A stretch of 64,000 nucleotides of DNA, from NCBI GenBank assembly GCA_965262175.1, contig CBDHES010000002.1, forward strand, positions 2,294,001-2,358,000. Reading direction: 5' to 3'. The DNA is from CADEDH01 sp965262175 (lineage in GTDB: Bacteria; Actinomycetota; Acidimicrobiia; Acidimicrobiales; SZUA-35). The notes under the pieces were generated by a model. That model did no database searches, was not told the DNA's origin, and saw nothing but the letters and a program-made list of their open reading frames with translations. Below, in pieces: positions 1-8,549 of the stretch. Both the position numbers and the translations under genes were made by a program. Positions within the stretch are counted from its first letter, which is position 1. Every line of letters starts with the position of its first letter.

Positions 1-181
1 CAGGGCGGATTACAGTGTAAGGTCTGGCCGGTCCGGCAGGGAGCGGCAGGATCAGCGGAGCGCCGAGCCCCCTCGTCGCAGGCGCTCCGAGTTTCGCAGG
101 TCGGCGGGGGGTCCAGTCGCCCGGGTCCCCCGTCGGCTTGCACCTTCTCCGGCCGAGCCAAGGCCCCGGGAGGGTTCGACC
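1..181. other. intergenic stretch at the left edge
   Basis: I see no convincing gene here. Short open frames are low-complexity Pro/Arg/Ser translations typical of GC-rich non-coding DNA. It presumably holds the leader of the gene starting at 182, but I cannot point to a promoter or a clear ribosome binding site. Confidence 0.4.
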
Positions 182-856
182 ATGGCCGGAGCCGAGCAAG
201 CCGACCTCGATCGTCGGCGACCGATCCCCCCAAACGGGCCATGGCATGAGGAGCACCGGATCGTCGCCCTCCTCGCCAGCGCCGAAGGCCCCCTCCGGGT
301 CGCTTTCCAGATCGGCTACCACCGCCTGGCGGCCGAGCGTCCGGAGGCGGTGTTCGTCGCGGCGATCCTCGGATGGGGCGCGAGGCCGGTAGCGATCGCC
401 GCCCCCGACCTCGACGTCCCGGCCCGGGGGTGGGAGGTCCGGGGCCCCGGGATCTGGGCCGATCACATCAGCGAGACCACGGCCGTCCACTGGAGCTACG
501 GGCTCGAGGCCTTCGGCGTCGCCATCGACGATCCCGTCGAGCTGCTGGACCGAGGATTCGGTGACCGGGTCGCCCTCGGGTGGGAGCTGGACTTCGAGTC
601 GAGCGCCGACGTTCCGGCCGGTGGCGGCGAGCCTGCCGCCGGGCGCTGGTGGTCCGGGGAGCTGCACGGCCTGGTGCTGATCGGCCGAGACCGGATCGAG
701 GTGGCCGGCCCGGCCCTCCGGTCCCATCGATGGGGCGAGGGGGCACACCCGTCGTCGACCGCCGGGCGAGCCGGTGACGAGGGGTCCGTGGCGTTGCCGA
801 CCCCGGACGGGGTGTGGTGGATCCCGAGCCTCACCGGTGACCGGGCGAGCGCCTGA
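182..856 (+). CDS. conserved hypothetical protein, possible lipocalin-like fold
   Basis: This 224-residue soluble protein has no signal peptide or membrane segment. It is rich in Trp, Gly and short beta-type stretches (WADHISETTAVHWSYG, GDRVALGWELDFE, GELHGLVLIGRDRIEVAGP), spaced like strands of the CrtC/AttH-type double lipocalin folds seen in many actinobacterial hypothetical proteins. That resemblance is an impression, not a match to a named family, and no catalytic motif is visible. The ATG at 182 sits just before the first well-folded-looking segment, and codon use is like the neighbours. The C-terminus (after about residue 195) is low complexity. It lies 150 bases upstream of the monooxygenase gene on the same strand, so co-transcription is possible. 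Confidence 0.6.
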   Translation: MAGAEQADLDRRRPIPPNGPWHEEHRIVALLASAEGPLRVAFQIGYHRLAAERPEAVFVAAILGWGARPVAIAAPDLDVPARGWEVRGPGIWADHISETTAVHWSYGLEAFGVAIDDPVELLDRGFGDRVALGWELDFESSADVPAGGGEPAAGRWWSGELHGLVLIGRDRIEVAGPALRSHRWGEGAHPSSTAGRAGDEGSVALPTPDGVWWIPSLTGDRASA

Positions 857-1006
857 TCGACAGCCTGCGAGACGTCGGCCCGCCGGCTCGACGGTGACCG
901 CATCACCGGTCGGGTGGGCCCGACGGTTGTGGGGAGGAGCCGATCGGGGACCCGTGGCGCCGTCCTCAGTATGCGATCGGACCGGTCTCTGTGGAAAACT
1001 CCGGCC

Positions 1007-2797
1007 ATGGCCGAGACACCGACCGATCGAGCAGCCGACGAGCGGGCCGAGCAGACCGCACCAGGGTCCCGGCGCCGCCGACCGGAGCGGCCCCAGTCGT
1101 ACTACGACGACATCAAGGCCCGCTTCGCCGCCGAGCGCGACACGCGACTCGGCTACCGCCCGCCGGGGACCGAGCAGTACGTCGAGGCGGCCGGCGAGCT
1201 CGCCGAGTACGAGATCGACCCGTTCGTCGCCGACGTGGAAGACCGGGAGCCGATCACCGATACCGTCGAGGTGCTGCTGATCGGCGGAGGGTTCTCCGCC
1301 CTGCTGACCTCGGCCAAGCTCCGGGAGCTCGGGGTCGAGAGCATCCGGATCGTCGAGCGGGGCGGCGACGTCGGCGGGACCTGGTACTGGAACCGCTACC
1401 CCGGGGTGGCGTGCGACGTCGTCGCCTACGACTACCTCCCCCTCCTCGACGAGACCGGCTACGTCCCATCCCGCCACTACGCCCAGGGGCCGGAGATCTT
1501 CGAGTACTGCCGCTCGATCGCCCAGCGCTACGACCTCTACGACCTGGCGGTGTTCCAGACGACGGTCACGTCGACCACGTGGGATCCCGAAGCCGAGCTG
1601 TGGCGGGTCCGGACCGACCGGGGCGACGATATGCGGGCCCAGTTCGTCGTCTGCGCCAACGGGACCCTCGCCAAGCCGAAGCTGGCCCGGATCGAGGGGA
1701 TGACCGACTTCGAGGGTCACTCGTTCCACACGTCCCGGTGGGACTACGACTACACCGGGCCGAACCTCGAGAACCTGGCCGACAAGCGGGTGGCCATCAT
1801 CGGAACCGGTGCCTCGGCGGTCCAGATCATCCCCGAGCTGGGCGAGAAGGCGGCCGAGCTGTACGTGTTCCAGCGCACGCCGTCGTCGATCGACATCCGC
1901 GACGACTGGGAGACCGACCCCGAGTGGGCGGCCGGCCTGAAGCCCGGCTGGCAGGCCAAGCGGCGGGCCAAGGCCCTCGACCGGATGGGTCGAGGCGGCT
2001 TCCTCTACGGCGGCTCGACGTTCGAGGGCCTGTCACGCGAGGAGAAGATCCGTCGCCAGGAGAACGCCAACATCGACGCCATGATGCGGATCCACCGTCG
2101 GATCGACGAGGTCGTCGAGGACCCCGAGACCGCGGAGGCGCTGAAGCCCTGGTACATGTTGATGTGCAAGCGGCCGTGCTTCCACAACGACTACCTGCCG
2201 ACCTTCAACCGGCCCAACGTCCACCTCGTCGACACCAAGGGCAAGGGCGTCACCTTGATCGACCGGAAGGGGCCGACCTTCGACGGGACGGTCTACGAGG
2301 TCGACCTCCTGATCTACGCAACGGGCTTCGAAGTGCAGCAGACCGGGATCTACAACGAGATCGTCGGTGAGGGCGGTCTCGATCTGGCGACCAAGTACGC
2401 CGAGGGGATCCAGACGCTGTTCGGCATCCACAGCCACGGGTTCCCGAACCTGTTCATCATGGGTGGCTATCAGGCCCCGTTCCAGTTCAACCTGACCGAC
2501 ATGCTGCTCACCCAGGGGGAGCACATCGCGGCCTGCATCGACCACGTCCGGTCGAACGGGCTCCACTCGATCGACCCGACCGCGGAGGCCGAGCGGTGGT
2601 GGGTCGACCAGGTCATCGAGCATCGGGGTAAGACGAGCCGCAACAAGGAGTGCACCCCCGGCTACTACAACTTCGAAGGTCAGTTCAATCGACGTCAGGA
2701 CGGCAACTACAACGGCGGCATCCTCACCTACGTCGAGCACATGGCCGACGTCCGGGAGCACCGCATGGCCGAGACGTTCGTCTTCACCAGCCGGTAG
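1007..2797 (+). CDS. FAD-dependent monooxygenase, Baeyer-Villiger type
   Basis: This 596-residue cytosolic flavoprotein belongs to the class B monooxygenases, which use NADPH and O2 to insert oxygen next to a carbonyl. An FAD-binding Rossmann motif (LLIGGGFSAL) lies near residue 90, followed by GGDVGGTWYWNRYPGVACDV, the usual second FAD segment. The Baeyer-Villiger fingerprint FxGxxxHxxxW is present as FEGHSFHTSRWD near residue 235, and the NADPH-binding Rossmann motif IGTGASAVQ lies near 265. ATG 1007 was chosen over the upstream in-frame start at 914 because the extra N-terminus is low complexity. A roughly 80-residue polar N-terminal extension precedes the first Rossmann motif, as in the larger phenylacetone/steroid-type enzymes. 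The substrate cannot be read from sequence; a steroid, ketone or long-chain alkanone is plausible. Confidence 0.9.
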   Translation: MAETPTDRAADERAEQTAPGSRRRRPERPQSYYDDIKARFAAERDTRLGYRPPGTEQYVEAAGELAEYEIDPFVADVEDREPITDTVEVLLIGGGFSALLTSAKLRELGVESIRIVERGGDVGGTWYWNRYPGVACDVVAYDYLPLLDETGYVPSRHYAQGPEIFEYCRSIAQRYDLYDLAVFQTTVTSTTWDPEAELWRVRTDRGDDMRAQFVVCANGTLAKPKLARIEGMTDFEGHSFHTSRWDYDYTGPNLENLADKRVAIIGTGASAVQIIPELGEKAAELYVFQRTPSSIDIRDDWETDPEWAAGLKPGWQAKRRAKALDRMGRGGFLYGGSTFEGLSREEKIRRQENANIDAMMRIHRRIDEVVEDPETAEALKPWYMLMCKRPCFHNDYLPTFNRPNVHLVDTKGKGVTLIDRKGPTFDGTVYEVDLLIYATGFEVQQTGIYNEIVGEGGLDLATKYAEGIQTLFGIHSHGFPNLFIMGGYQAPFQFNLTDMLLTQGEHIAACIDHVRSNGLHSIDPTAEAERWWVDQVIEHRGKTSRNKECTPGYYNFEGQFNRRQDGNYNGGILTYVEHMADVREHRMAETFVFTSR

Positions 2798-2812
2798 TCG
2801 ACGGTCCCTGCG

Positions 2813-3358
2813 TCACACCCCACACGACAGCTCACCGACCACGGTCGTCCCGGCCGCAGCCCCGACCTCGATGACGGTCAGGGTGGCGGAGCGGATCGAC
2901 GACTCGATGCTCGACGGCTCCGGTTCGCCGAGGTCGGTAAGCGAGAGCGCCCACCGCTCATCGGTGTAGTCCGTGACCGCGCCACCGTCGATGTCGGTCG
3001 CCTCCGAGCTGGCGCCGAGTGTCGTCGGGACCCCGTCGATCACCGCGTAGGCGCCGTCGTAGCCGGCGAAGAAGAGGCTCTGCTGGGCTCCGGGCTCGGC
3101 GAACCAACAGCCGATCGCTTCGAAGCCGGCCGCGTTCGCGTCCTGGGAGTCGAACGGCGTCAGCGTCGGCCCTTCGTCGCCGATCGAGGCCGATTGGTCC
3201 CCCGCTCCCTCGTCGGCGCCGCAGGCGACGGCGAGGAGGAACGTCACCGCCACCACGGCCGCTCGGCTCCGGCCCGACGAGCGATGGCGATCGGTCGGGA
3301 ACACGGCGGCCGGCCGATCCCGGGCGGGGGAGCGGGGGGAACGGGCGGGGGTCGACAT
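2813..3358 (-). CDS. secreted lipoprotein of unknown function
   Basis: The protein has 181 residues if started at the ATG ending at 3358. It begins with an Arg-rich n-region, then a hydrophobic stretch (AAVVAVTFLLAVAC) ending in a lipobox-like AVAC. Export and lipidation at that Cys, followed by surface anchoring, is the likely fate. The mature part is acidic and about 130 residues long, with two further Cys (one near the middle, one in the C-terminal SCGV) that could form a disulfide. No enzyme motif is visible. The longer frame upstream to 3589 overlaps the divergent gene and looks non-coding. It converges on the monooxygenase gene, with only 15 bases between the two stops. Confidence 0.7.
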   Translation of the reverse strand: MSTPARSPRSPARDRPAAVFPTDRHRSSGRSRAAVVAVTFLLAVACGADEGAGDQSASIGDEGPTLTPFDSQDANAAGFEAIGCWFAEPGAQQSLFFAGYDGAYAVIDGVPTTLGASSEATDIDGGAVTDYTDERWALSLTDLGEPEPSSIESSIRSATLTVIEVGAAAGTTVVGELSCGV

Positions 3359-3486
3359 CGGGGCCTCCACGGTGGCGGGTCGGTGGATGGGCAGTGTGAA
3401 TCTGTCTACCCGGCCCGGCCGGCGTCGCCCCGCAGGGGACGGTCCATCCGGCTGCGGGCGTGACGTCGAGCGGTCATGCTGGTGTG

Positions 3487-3972
3487 ATGCAGAACCTGGC
3501 AGAGACCGCCCCTCCGTTCGTCGAGATGGCCCATCGGATCGTCTGGTGCACCGTCGCCACGGTCGACGACCACGGTCGCCCCCGGTCACGGGTGCTCCAT
3601 CCGCTGTGGCAGTGGGACGGCGAACAGCTCACGGGGGTCATCGCCACCGGGCCGACCCCGGTCAAACGAGCCAACCTCGAGGCCAGCCCGTTCGTCTCGT
3701 GCACCTACTGGTCGCCCGATCAGGACGTCGCCACCGCCGAATGCCGGGCCACGTGGAGCTTCGACGACGACCGCTGTGTCGAGGTGTGGGAAGCGTTCAA
3801 GGCCGCTCCGGAACCGGTGGGCTACGACCCGGCCATCATCCCTCCGTGGAGTGACGGTCCGACCAGCGACGCCTTCGCCGTGCTGGAGCTGGAACCATGG
3901 CGGCTCCGGGTCTTCCCCGGCTCGGTTCTGCTCGGCCAGGGGGGCGAGGTGCTCAACTGGCGGGCCGGCTGA
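3487..3972 (+). CDS. pyridoxamine 5'-phosphate oxidase-fold flavoprotein
   Basis: This 161-residue protein of the split-barrel PNPOx/F420-dependent reductase superfamily is a likely flavin- or F420-binding reductase or oxidase. The N-terminal strand pair WCTVATVDDHGRPRSRVLHP and the following LTGVIATGPTPVKRANLEA match the first strands and the cofactor-phosphate contact region (Lys/Arg after TGP) of this fold. ATG 3487 was chosen over an upstream start at 3460 that adds only nine residues. It lies seven bases upstream of the DAO oxidoreductase gene on the same strand, so the two are probably one transcript. The substrate is unknown. Confidence 0.8.
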   Translation: MQNLAETAPPFVEMAHRIVWCTVATVDDHGRPRSRVLHPLWQWDGEQLTGVIATGPTPVKRANLEASPFVSCTYWSPDQDVATAECRATWSFDDDRCVEVWEAFKAAPEPVGYDPAIIPPWSDGPTSDAFAVLELEPWRLRVFPGSVLLGQGGEVLNWRAG

Positions 3973-3979
3973 CACTACG

Positions 3980-5134
3980 ATGACCGAGGTGACGTCGGTT
4001 TCGGTGGCCGTGATCGGCCGGGGGATGATCGGCTCGGCGGCGGCCCGGCACCTCGCCGAGGGTGGCATCGAGTGCGCGGTGGTCGGTCCGAGCGAGGTCG
4101 CCGACCCGGCGACAAGCGACGGTCCCTTCTCGAGCCACGCCGACGAGGGGCGGGTGACCCGCGTCGGGGGCCGCACCATGCTCTGGTCCCAGTTGGCGGC
4201 GCGGTCCATCGGCCGCTACCGCGACATCGCCACCCGTTCGGGCATCGACTTCCACACCCCGGCCGGGCTGATCGTGTCCATGCCGTCGATCGACGACTGG
4301 CTCGACAGCGGTCTGGTCCACGGATCGGACATCCGGCGCATCGCCCCCGACGTCGTCCGTTCCCGGACCGGCATCGCCATCACCAACGGGCACCCCGTCG
4401 CCTACGAAGGGCCGCCGGCCGGCCACATCAACCCTCGACGTCTCGTCGCCGCCCAGACCGAGCTGGCCAAGGCCGCCGGTGCGGTCGTGATCGAGGGCGC
4501 GGTCGCCACGATCGCCGACGACGGCCCGGCCTTCGAGCTCACCGGCAGCTGGGGTTCGATACGAGCCGATCGGGTCCTGCTCGCCACCGGAGCGTTCGGG
4601 AGTCACCTCCTCGACGGGGCCCTGGCCCTCGAACGGCGGCTGCGGACCGTGGTGATGGCCGAGCTGGCCGGGCCGGTCGCCGTGCCGAGCCTCATCCTGG
4701 CCGACCCACCCGACGGCCTGCTCGACGAGATCTACTGGGTGCCGCCGGTGACGTACCCCGACGGAGCGGTCCGGCTGAAGATCGGCGGCTCTCGCCGGGC
4801 GACGACCGTGGCCGACGATCTGGCCGATCTCGTCGACCACTTCCGGAGCGACGGTGACCCCGTCGAGGTCGACGCCCTGACGGCGACGCTTCGCAGCCTG
4901 CTGCCCGGGGTCGAGATCGCCTCGGTGGCCACCAAGCCCTGCGTCGTGACCGCCACCCCGACCGGTCATCCCTTCATCGGCTACGTCGACGATCGGGTGG
5001 CCGTGGCGCTCGGAGGCAACGGCGCCGCGGCCAAGTCGTCCGATGAGCTGGGCCGGCTGGCGGCCACCCTCTTCACCGACGACGGGTGGGACGACTCGCT
5101 CGATCTCGCCGCCTTCGCTCCCCAGCTGGCCTGA
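3980..5134 (+). CDS. FAD-dependent oxidoreductase, DAO (D-amino-acid oxidase) family
   Basis: This 384-residue flavoenzyme begins almost at once with the FAD-binding Rossmann motif VAVIGRGMIGSAAARHL. It also has the typical DAO late motif (HPFIGYVDDRVAVALGGNGAAAKSS near residues 325-350), the segment that closes over the flavin. The family includes sarcosine, glycine and D-amino acid oxidases and N-methyl-tryptophan oxidase. ATG 3980 starts eight residues before the Rossmann strand and follows the upstream PNPOx-fold gene by seven bases. That pairing suggests shared flavin chemistry. No Cys for covalent flavin attachment is obvious. The exact amine substrate cannot be assigned. Confidence 0.85.
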   Translation: MTEVTSVSVAVIGRGMIGSAAARHLAEGGIECAVVGPSEVADPATSDGPFSSHADEGRVTRVGGRTMLWSQLAARSIGRYRDIATRSGIDFHTPAGLIVSMPSIDDWLDSGLVHGSDIRRIAPDVVRSRTGIAITNGHPVAYEGPPAGHINPRRLVAAQTELAKAAGAVVIEGAVATIADDGPAFELTGSWGSIRADRVLLATGAFGSHLLDGALALERRLRTVVMAELAGPVAVPSLILADPPDGLLDEIYWVPPVTYPDGAVRLKIGGSRRATTVADDLADLVDHFRSDGDPVEVDALTATLRSLLPGVEIASVATKPCVVTATPTGHPFIGYVDDRVAVALGGNGAAAKSSDELGRLAATLFTDDGWDDSLDLAAFAPQLA

Positions 5135-5234
5135 TCGGGCGGGCCCTGCGGCCGCGCCGGCACCACCCATCGGAACGACGATGATCTGAGTCCGAGGTCT
5201 CATCGGCGGCGCCATCCGGCCGACCGGTACCTCG

Positions 5235-6002
5235 ATGGGACTCCGCACCGCCGCCCGCCGAGTCGGCCTGGTCGTCGCCACCGTGGTGATGGCGACCACC
5301 GCCGTCGCCCCCGCCACGATCGCCCCCGCCGGCGCCCAACAGGTCAGCGCCGTGAGCGCGACGTCGGCCAACGCCCGGTTCATCGTCGAGACCTACCAAC
5401 GGTTCCTCGGTCGAGCGCCCGACTCGGCCGGTCTCGACCACCATCTCGCCGGTCTCGCCGCCGGGGGGGATCGGACCCGCCTCCGCTACCTGACCGGTCT
5501 CCTGCTCAGCGAGGAGGGGCGACGGCGCCAGGTCGCCTCGATCTACGACGAGTTGCTCGGTCGGCAGCCCGACGGCGCCGGCCTCGCCTACTGGGCCGAT
5601 CACCTCGGGAGCCGGGGGCTGCACGACCTCCGGATCCTGATCGTCGCCAGCGACGAGTACCACGCCCGCTCGGGCGGTACCGATGATGCCTGGCTCGAGG
5701 CCGTCTACGCCGGGGCCCTCGGCCGGGCCGCCGACGCCGCCGGCAAGCAGTACTGGCTGGCCGAGCTGTCGCGGGGCGCTCCCCGGATCCTGGTGGCGGC
5801 CGGCATCCACCTCAGCGGTGAGGCCCTCGGCCACCGGGCCGCGACCCTGTTCGCCGAGGCCCTCGGTCGGACGCCGAGCGGGGCCGAGCGGGCCGCTGGC
5901 GCCGCGCTGATATCGGCCCGGGGCGAACGGGCCCTCCTCGCCGTGGTGTGGTCGTCCGACGAGTTGTACGAGCGGTACCTGGCCGAAGCGGGGGCCGGGT
6001 GA
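5235..6002 (+). CDS. secreted DUF4214-repeat protein
   Basis: This 255-residue exported protein has a cleavable signal peptide (hydrophobic core about residues 9-30, Ala-rich end at PAGAQQ). The mature part is built of about four DUF4214 units, each with a pattern like YQRFLGRAPDSAGLDHHLAGL. The units are recognisable by LGR-(A/Q/T)P and a following helix ending SDEYHAR or SDELYERY. DUF4214 occurs in surface and extracellular proteins, where it is thought to mediate binding or assembly. The gene starts a chain of translationally coupled genes: its TGA overlaps the GTG of the mauE gene by four bases. That places an extracytoplasmic protein at the head of the MauE/MauD cluster. Confidence 0.85.
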   Translation: MGLRTAARRVGLVVATVVMATTAVAPATIAPAGAQQVSAVSATSANARFIVETYQRFLGRAPDSAGLDHHLAGLAAGGDRTRLRYLTGLLLSEEGRRRQVASIYDELLGRQPDGAGLAYWADHLGSRGLHDLRILIVASDEYHARSGGTDDAWLEAVYAGALGRAADAAGKQYWLAELSRGAPRILVAAGIHLSGEALGHRAATLFAEALGRTPSGAERAAGAALISARGERALLAVVWSSDELYERYLAEAGAG

Positions 6003-6604
6003 CCGGCGCCGACGGCCTGTCGGGGATCGGAACGGTGGCCGCCCTGGCGTTGGCACTGGTCCTGGCCACGGCCGGCGCGCTCAAGGCCCGCGACCCTCGT
6101 GGCTCGAAGGCCGGCATGGCCCGGCTCGGGGTGCCCCTCCCGGCCGTCATGGCTCGGGTGGTGCCGATCGCCGAGCTGGCGACGGCGGCGATGCTGGTGG
6201 GCGCCCCCCGGATCGGAGCGATCGTCGCGGCCGGCCTCCTCGCCTCGTTCACCGTCGTCCTCGTTGCGGCGATCCGCAGCGGCCGTGACGTGTCGTGCGG
6301 CTGCTTCGGTTCGGCCAGCGAAGCTCCCGTGACCTGGGCCACGGTCGCTCGCAACGGCGCGCTCCTGGTGGTGGCGGCCATGGCCGCCACCACGTCGACG
6401 CCTCGGGTCCCCGACGTGCCCTCGGTCGTCGTCGCCACCACGACCATGACCTTGCTGGCCCTGGTCGTGGCCCTGGTCGGCCTCCGACTCGAGGCCGGCC
6501 GGCTGTGGTCGGTCGCCCTGGCGGGAGAGACGTCGGCCCGCTCGGGTCCCCGCCACCACTCGTCCCGCTCCCACTCCCGCTCCTCAAGGAGGAACCGCCC
6601 ATGA
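5999..6604 (+). CDS. mauE: MauE-like membrane protein (DoxX/VKOR-like redox partner)
   Basis: This 201-residue integral membrane protein has four to five helices and a conserved SCGCFG motif near residue 100, the signature cysteine motif of MauE (methylamine utilisation). MauE proteins are membrane components needed, with MauD, for making or exporting the disulfide-rich light chain of amine dehydrogenase. GTG 5999 is chosen because it forms a GTGA overlap with the preceding stop. The longer ATG frame at 5948 would run into the DUF4214 gene. The last 30 residues are a Ser/Arg/His-rich tail, probably cytoplasmic. Its TGA in turn overlaps the ATG of mauD. Confidence 0.85.
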   Translation: MTGADGLSGIGTVAALALALVLATAGALKARDPRGSKAGMARLGVPLPAVMARVVPIAELATAAMLVGAPRIGAIVAAGLLASFTVVLVAAIRSGRDVSCGCFGSASEAPVTWATVARNGALLVVAAMAATTSTPRVPDVPSVVVATTTMTLLALVVALVGLRLEAGRLWSVALAGETSARSGPRHHSSRSHSRSSRRNRP

Positions 6605-7128
6605 CCGGCTCGCTGTGGGTCGCCTCGTACCTGCTCCTGTGGGTGACCGTGGTCGCCCTGGGGGTGACGGTGGTCGCCCTGCTCCGCCAGATCGGCATCC
6701 TCCACACCCGGATCGCCCCGATGGGGATCCACTTCGCCGGCGAGGGCCCCGAGCTCGACCAACCGGCGCCTACGGTCGACGGCCTCGACTACCGCCGCTC
6801 AGCGGTGACGGTCATGGCCTTCACCAGCCCGACGTGCGAGATCTGCGCCTCGCTCCGCCCCGTTCTCGATCGGGTCGCTCGAAGCTACCGCGAGGTCACG
6901 CTGCGAACGGTCGACAACGACGCCGAACCCGAGCTGTTCGCGCCGTTCCGGGTGCGCTCGACGCCGTACCTGGTGGCGATCGACGGCGAGGGGATCGTGC
7001 GGAGCCGGGGCGTGGCCAACACCGGGGATCAGGTCGAGGAGATGCTGGCCGAGGTCCTGGCCAACCTCGATGACGACGCGAGCGGGGCGAGCCCGGTGGC
7101 CGCCGAGCCCGAGGTCGTCCTCCCATGA
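6601..7128 (+). CDS. mauD: MauD-like membrane-anchored thioredoxin
   Basis: This 175-residue protein has an N-terminal membrane anchor (residues about 5-30) followed by a thioredoxin domain facing the outside. The active site is SPTCEICASLRP (CxxC near residue 80), and the cis-Pro loop is RSTPYLVAIDGEG. MauD proteins catalyse disulfide formation or isomerisation in the Cys-rich small subunit of methylamine dehydrogenase. Start and stop both overlap the neighbours by four bases (ATGA), so translation is coupled to mauE upstream and to the Cys-rich Tat protein downstream. That gene is its most likely client. The CEIC dipeptide is unusual beside the CGPC of ordinary thioredoxins. Confidence 0.87.
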   Translation: MTGSLWVASYLLLWVTVVALGVTVVALLRQIGILHTRIAPMGIHFAGEGPELDQPAPTVDGLDYRRSAVTVMAFTSPTCEICASLRPVLDRVARSYREVTLRTVDNDAEPELFAPFRVRSTPYLVAIDGEGIVRSRGVANTGDQVEEMLAEVLANLDDDASGASPVAAEPEVVLP

Positions 7129-8549
7129 CGGCGTCGGCGAGTACGGGCCGATCGCTCGACGGTGCGGTCGAGTACCTGGGCCGGTGGGCGGCCCGCCGCA
7201 CGACCCGACGGTCGTTTCTCCACCGGCTCGGTCAGCTGGCGGTGTTCGTGGCCGCCGGCCCGACCATCGCATCGTTGTTGATCCGCGAGGCCGAGGCCCG
7301 GGTCTGTGGCCAGAGCGGGGTCACCCCCAAGTGCGACACCTTCGACTGCGTCGGCCCCGGCGACGTGTGGGGCTGGTGCTGGTACGCCAGCGACGGCTGT
7401 TGCCGCAACGGCGGACTGAAGAAGATCTGCGACTGCTGCACGGTCAACTATCCGAACGTCCACGGCTACTGCCCGAGCGGAACCAACGTCCGGTGCATCG
7501 TCGAGAGCTGCGGGGCCGACCCCCGGGTCATGAACGTCCGGCTGACCCCGATCGCCTGGGAGGCCGGCAACGGCTACCACCACGGCGCCGTCCGAGCCGG
7601 TCACCTCCTCGCCAACCGGGCCGTCGTCGCCGCCCGAGACGACGCCTGGATGCAGTACCTGGCCGCACCGCTCGCCGGAGCGCTCGGCGTGCCGCTCATC
7701 GGGATCGGGCCATCCGGTCCCGACGGCGGCGACCTGACCCTGCTGGGCGACCTCGGGGTGACCGAGATCATGGTCGTCGGTCCCGTGGCCGGCCTGTCGG
7801 CGCTGACCGGAGCGGGCATGGCGGTCGACCAGGTGACCTCGGGGAGCGATCTGTCGCTCCTCAGCCAGCAGGTCGCCGATCGGATCATCGCCGTCAACGA
7901 CATCAACCGGACGGTGACGGTCGAGACGACCGGCCTGTCGGCCGACGCCGCTCCCGCCGCGGCGGTGTTCGCTGCGCTCGGCGGGTTCCCCCTCGTCGTC
8001 ACGTCCGCCGCAGCTCAGGCGGTCGGTCTTCCGACCTTCTACGTGGGACCGGAACCGGCCGACGTGGCCTTGACCAGCGACCGCACGACCGCCACCACGC
8101 TGGTGACGGTGGCCATCGAGCTGGCCGAGTACGCCTCGGCGCTGCCGACCGTCACCCCCGGACGTCTCGCCCTGGCCCCGGCCGGCAGCTCCGACGTGGT
8201 CGGGTTGGCCAACCTCGGGGTCCCCGTGGTGCTCCATCCCGATGCCGTGCTCGGCGTGGTCGAGGGCTGGATCCAGGAGTACTCGCTTCGGTACGGCGAG
8301 CTGCGGGAGGTCTACCACATGCAGGGTCCCGGGCGGTTGGCCACCAGCGAGTTCTGGAAGTTGCAGGCCGCCGTCAACGGGTTCCGGGTCGACCAGCTGA
8401 CCGGGGTGGCCGGTGAGGGCCTCCCGGTCATCCGCCAGCCGATGGCCGAGCGCCCGCTGGGGATGGCCCGAGCCGACGGCGCCTTCGACTTCGGCAGCGT
8501 CGAGCCGCCGAGCTACTGGACCAGCCAGGGACACACGTTCCGCCGATGA
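7125..8549 (+). CDS. Tat-exported Cys-rich protein: methylamine dehydrogenase light-chain-like domain plus cell-wall-binding-like domains
   Basis: The protein has 474 residues. The N-terminus carries a twin-arginine signal (RRTTRRSFLHRLGQL, then a hydrophobic stretch to AEA near residue 61). Residues about 62-130 are Cys- and Trp-rich, with segments such as WGWCWYASDGCC, KKICDCC, YCPSGTNV and CIVESCG that line up with the light chain of methylamine dehydrogenase (ICDC, NCPPGT, ASWVASC). In that enzyme two Trp are cross-linked into the TTQ cofactor. Here the first position reads Ile, and the segment carrying the second is absent. The rest (about 150-474) resembles tandem cell-wall-binding repeat 2 modules (LLANRAVVAARDDAW, IMVVGPVAGLSAL). 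The gene is ATGA-coupled to mauD and overlaps the next gene. I infer a disulfide-rich surface protein matured by MauD/MauE rather than an amine dehydrogenase. Confidence 0.75.
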   Translation: MTASASTGRSLDGAVEYLGRWAARRTTRRSFLHRLGQLAVFVAAGPTIASLLIREAEARVCGQSGVTPKCDTFDCVGPGDVWGWCWYASDGCCRNGGLKKICDCCTVNYPNVHGYCPSGTNVRCIVESCGADPRVMNVRLTPIAWEAGNGYHHGAVRAGHLLANRAVVAARDDAWMQYLAAPLAGALGVPLIGIGPSGPDGGDLTLLGDLGVTEIMVVGPVAGLSALTGAGMAVDQVTSGSDLSLLSQQVADRIIAVNDINRTVTVETTGLSADAAPAAAVFAALGGFPLVVTSAAAQAVGLPTFYVGPEPADVALTSDRTTATTLVTVAIELAEYASALPTVTPGRLALAPAGSSDVVGLANLGVPVVLHPDAVLGVVEGWIQEYSLRYGELREVYHMQGPGRLATSEFWKLQAAVNGFRVDQLTGVAGEGLPVIRQPMAERPLGMARADGAFDFGSVEPPSYWTSQGHTFRR

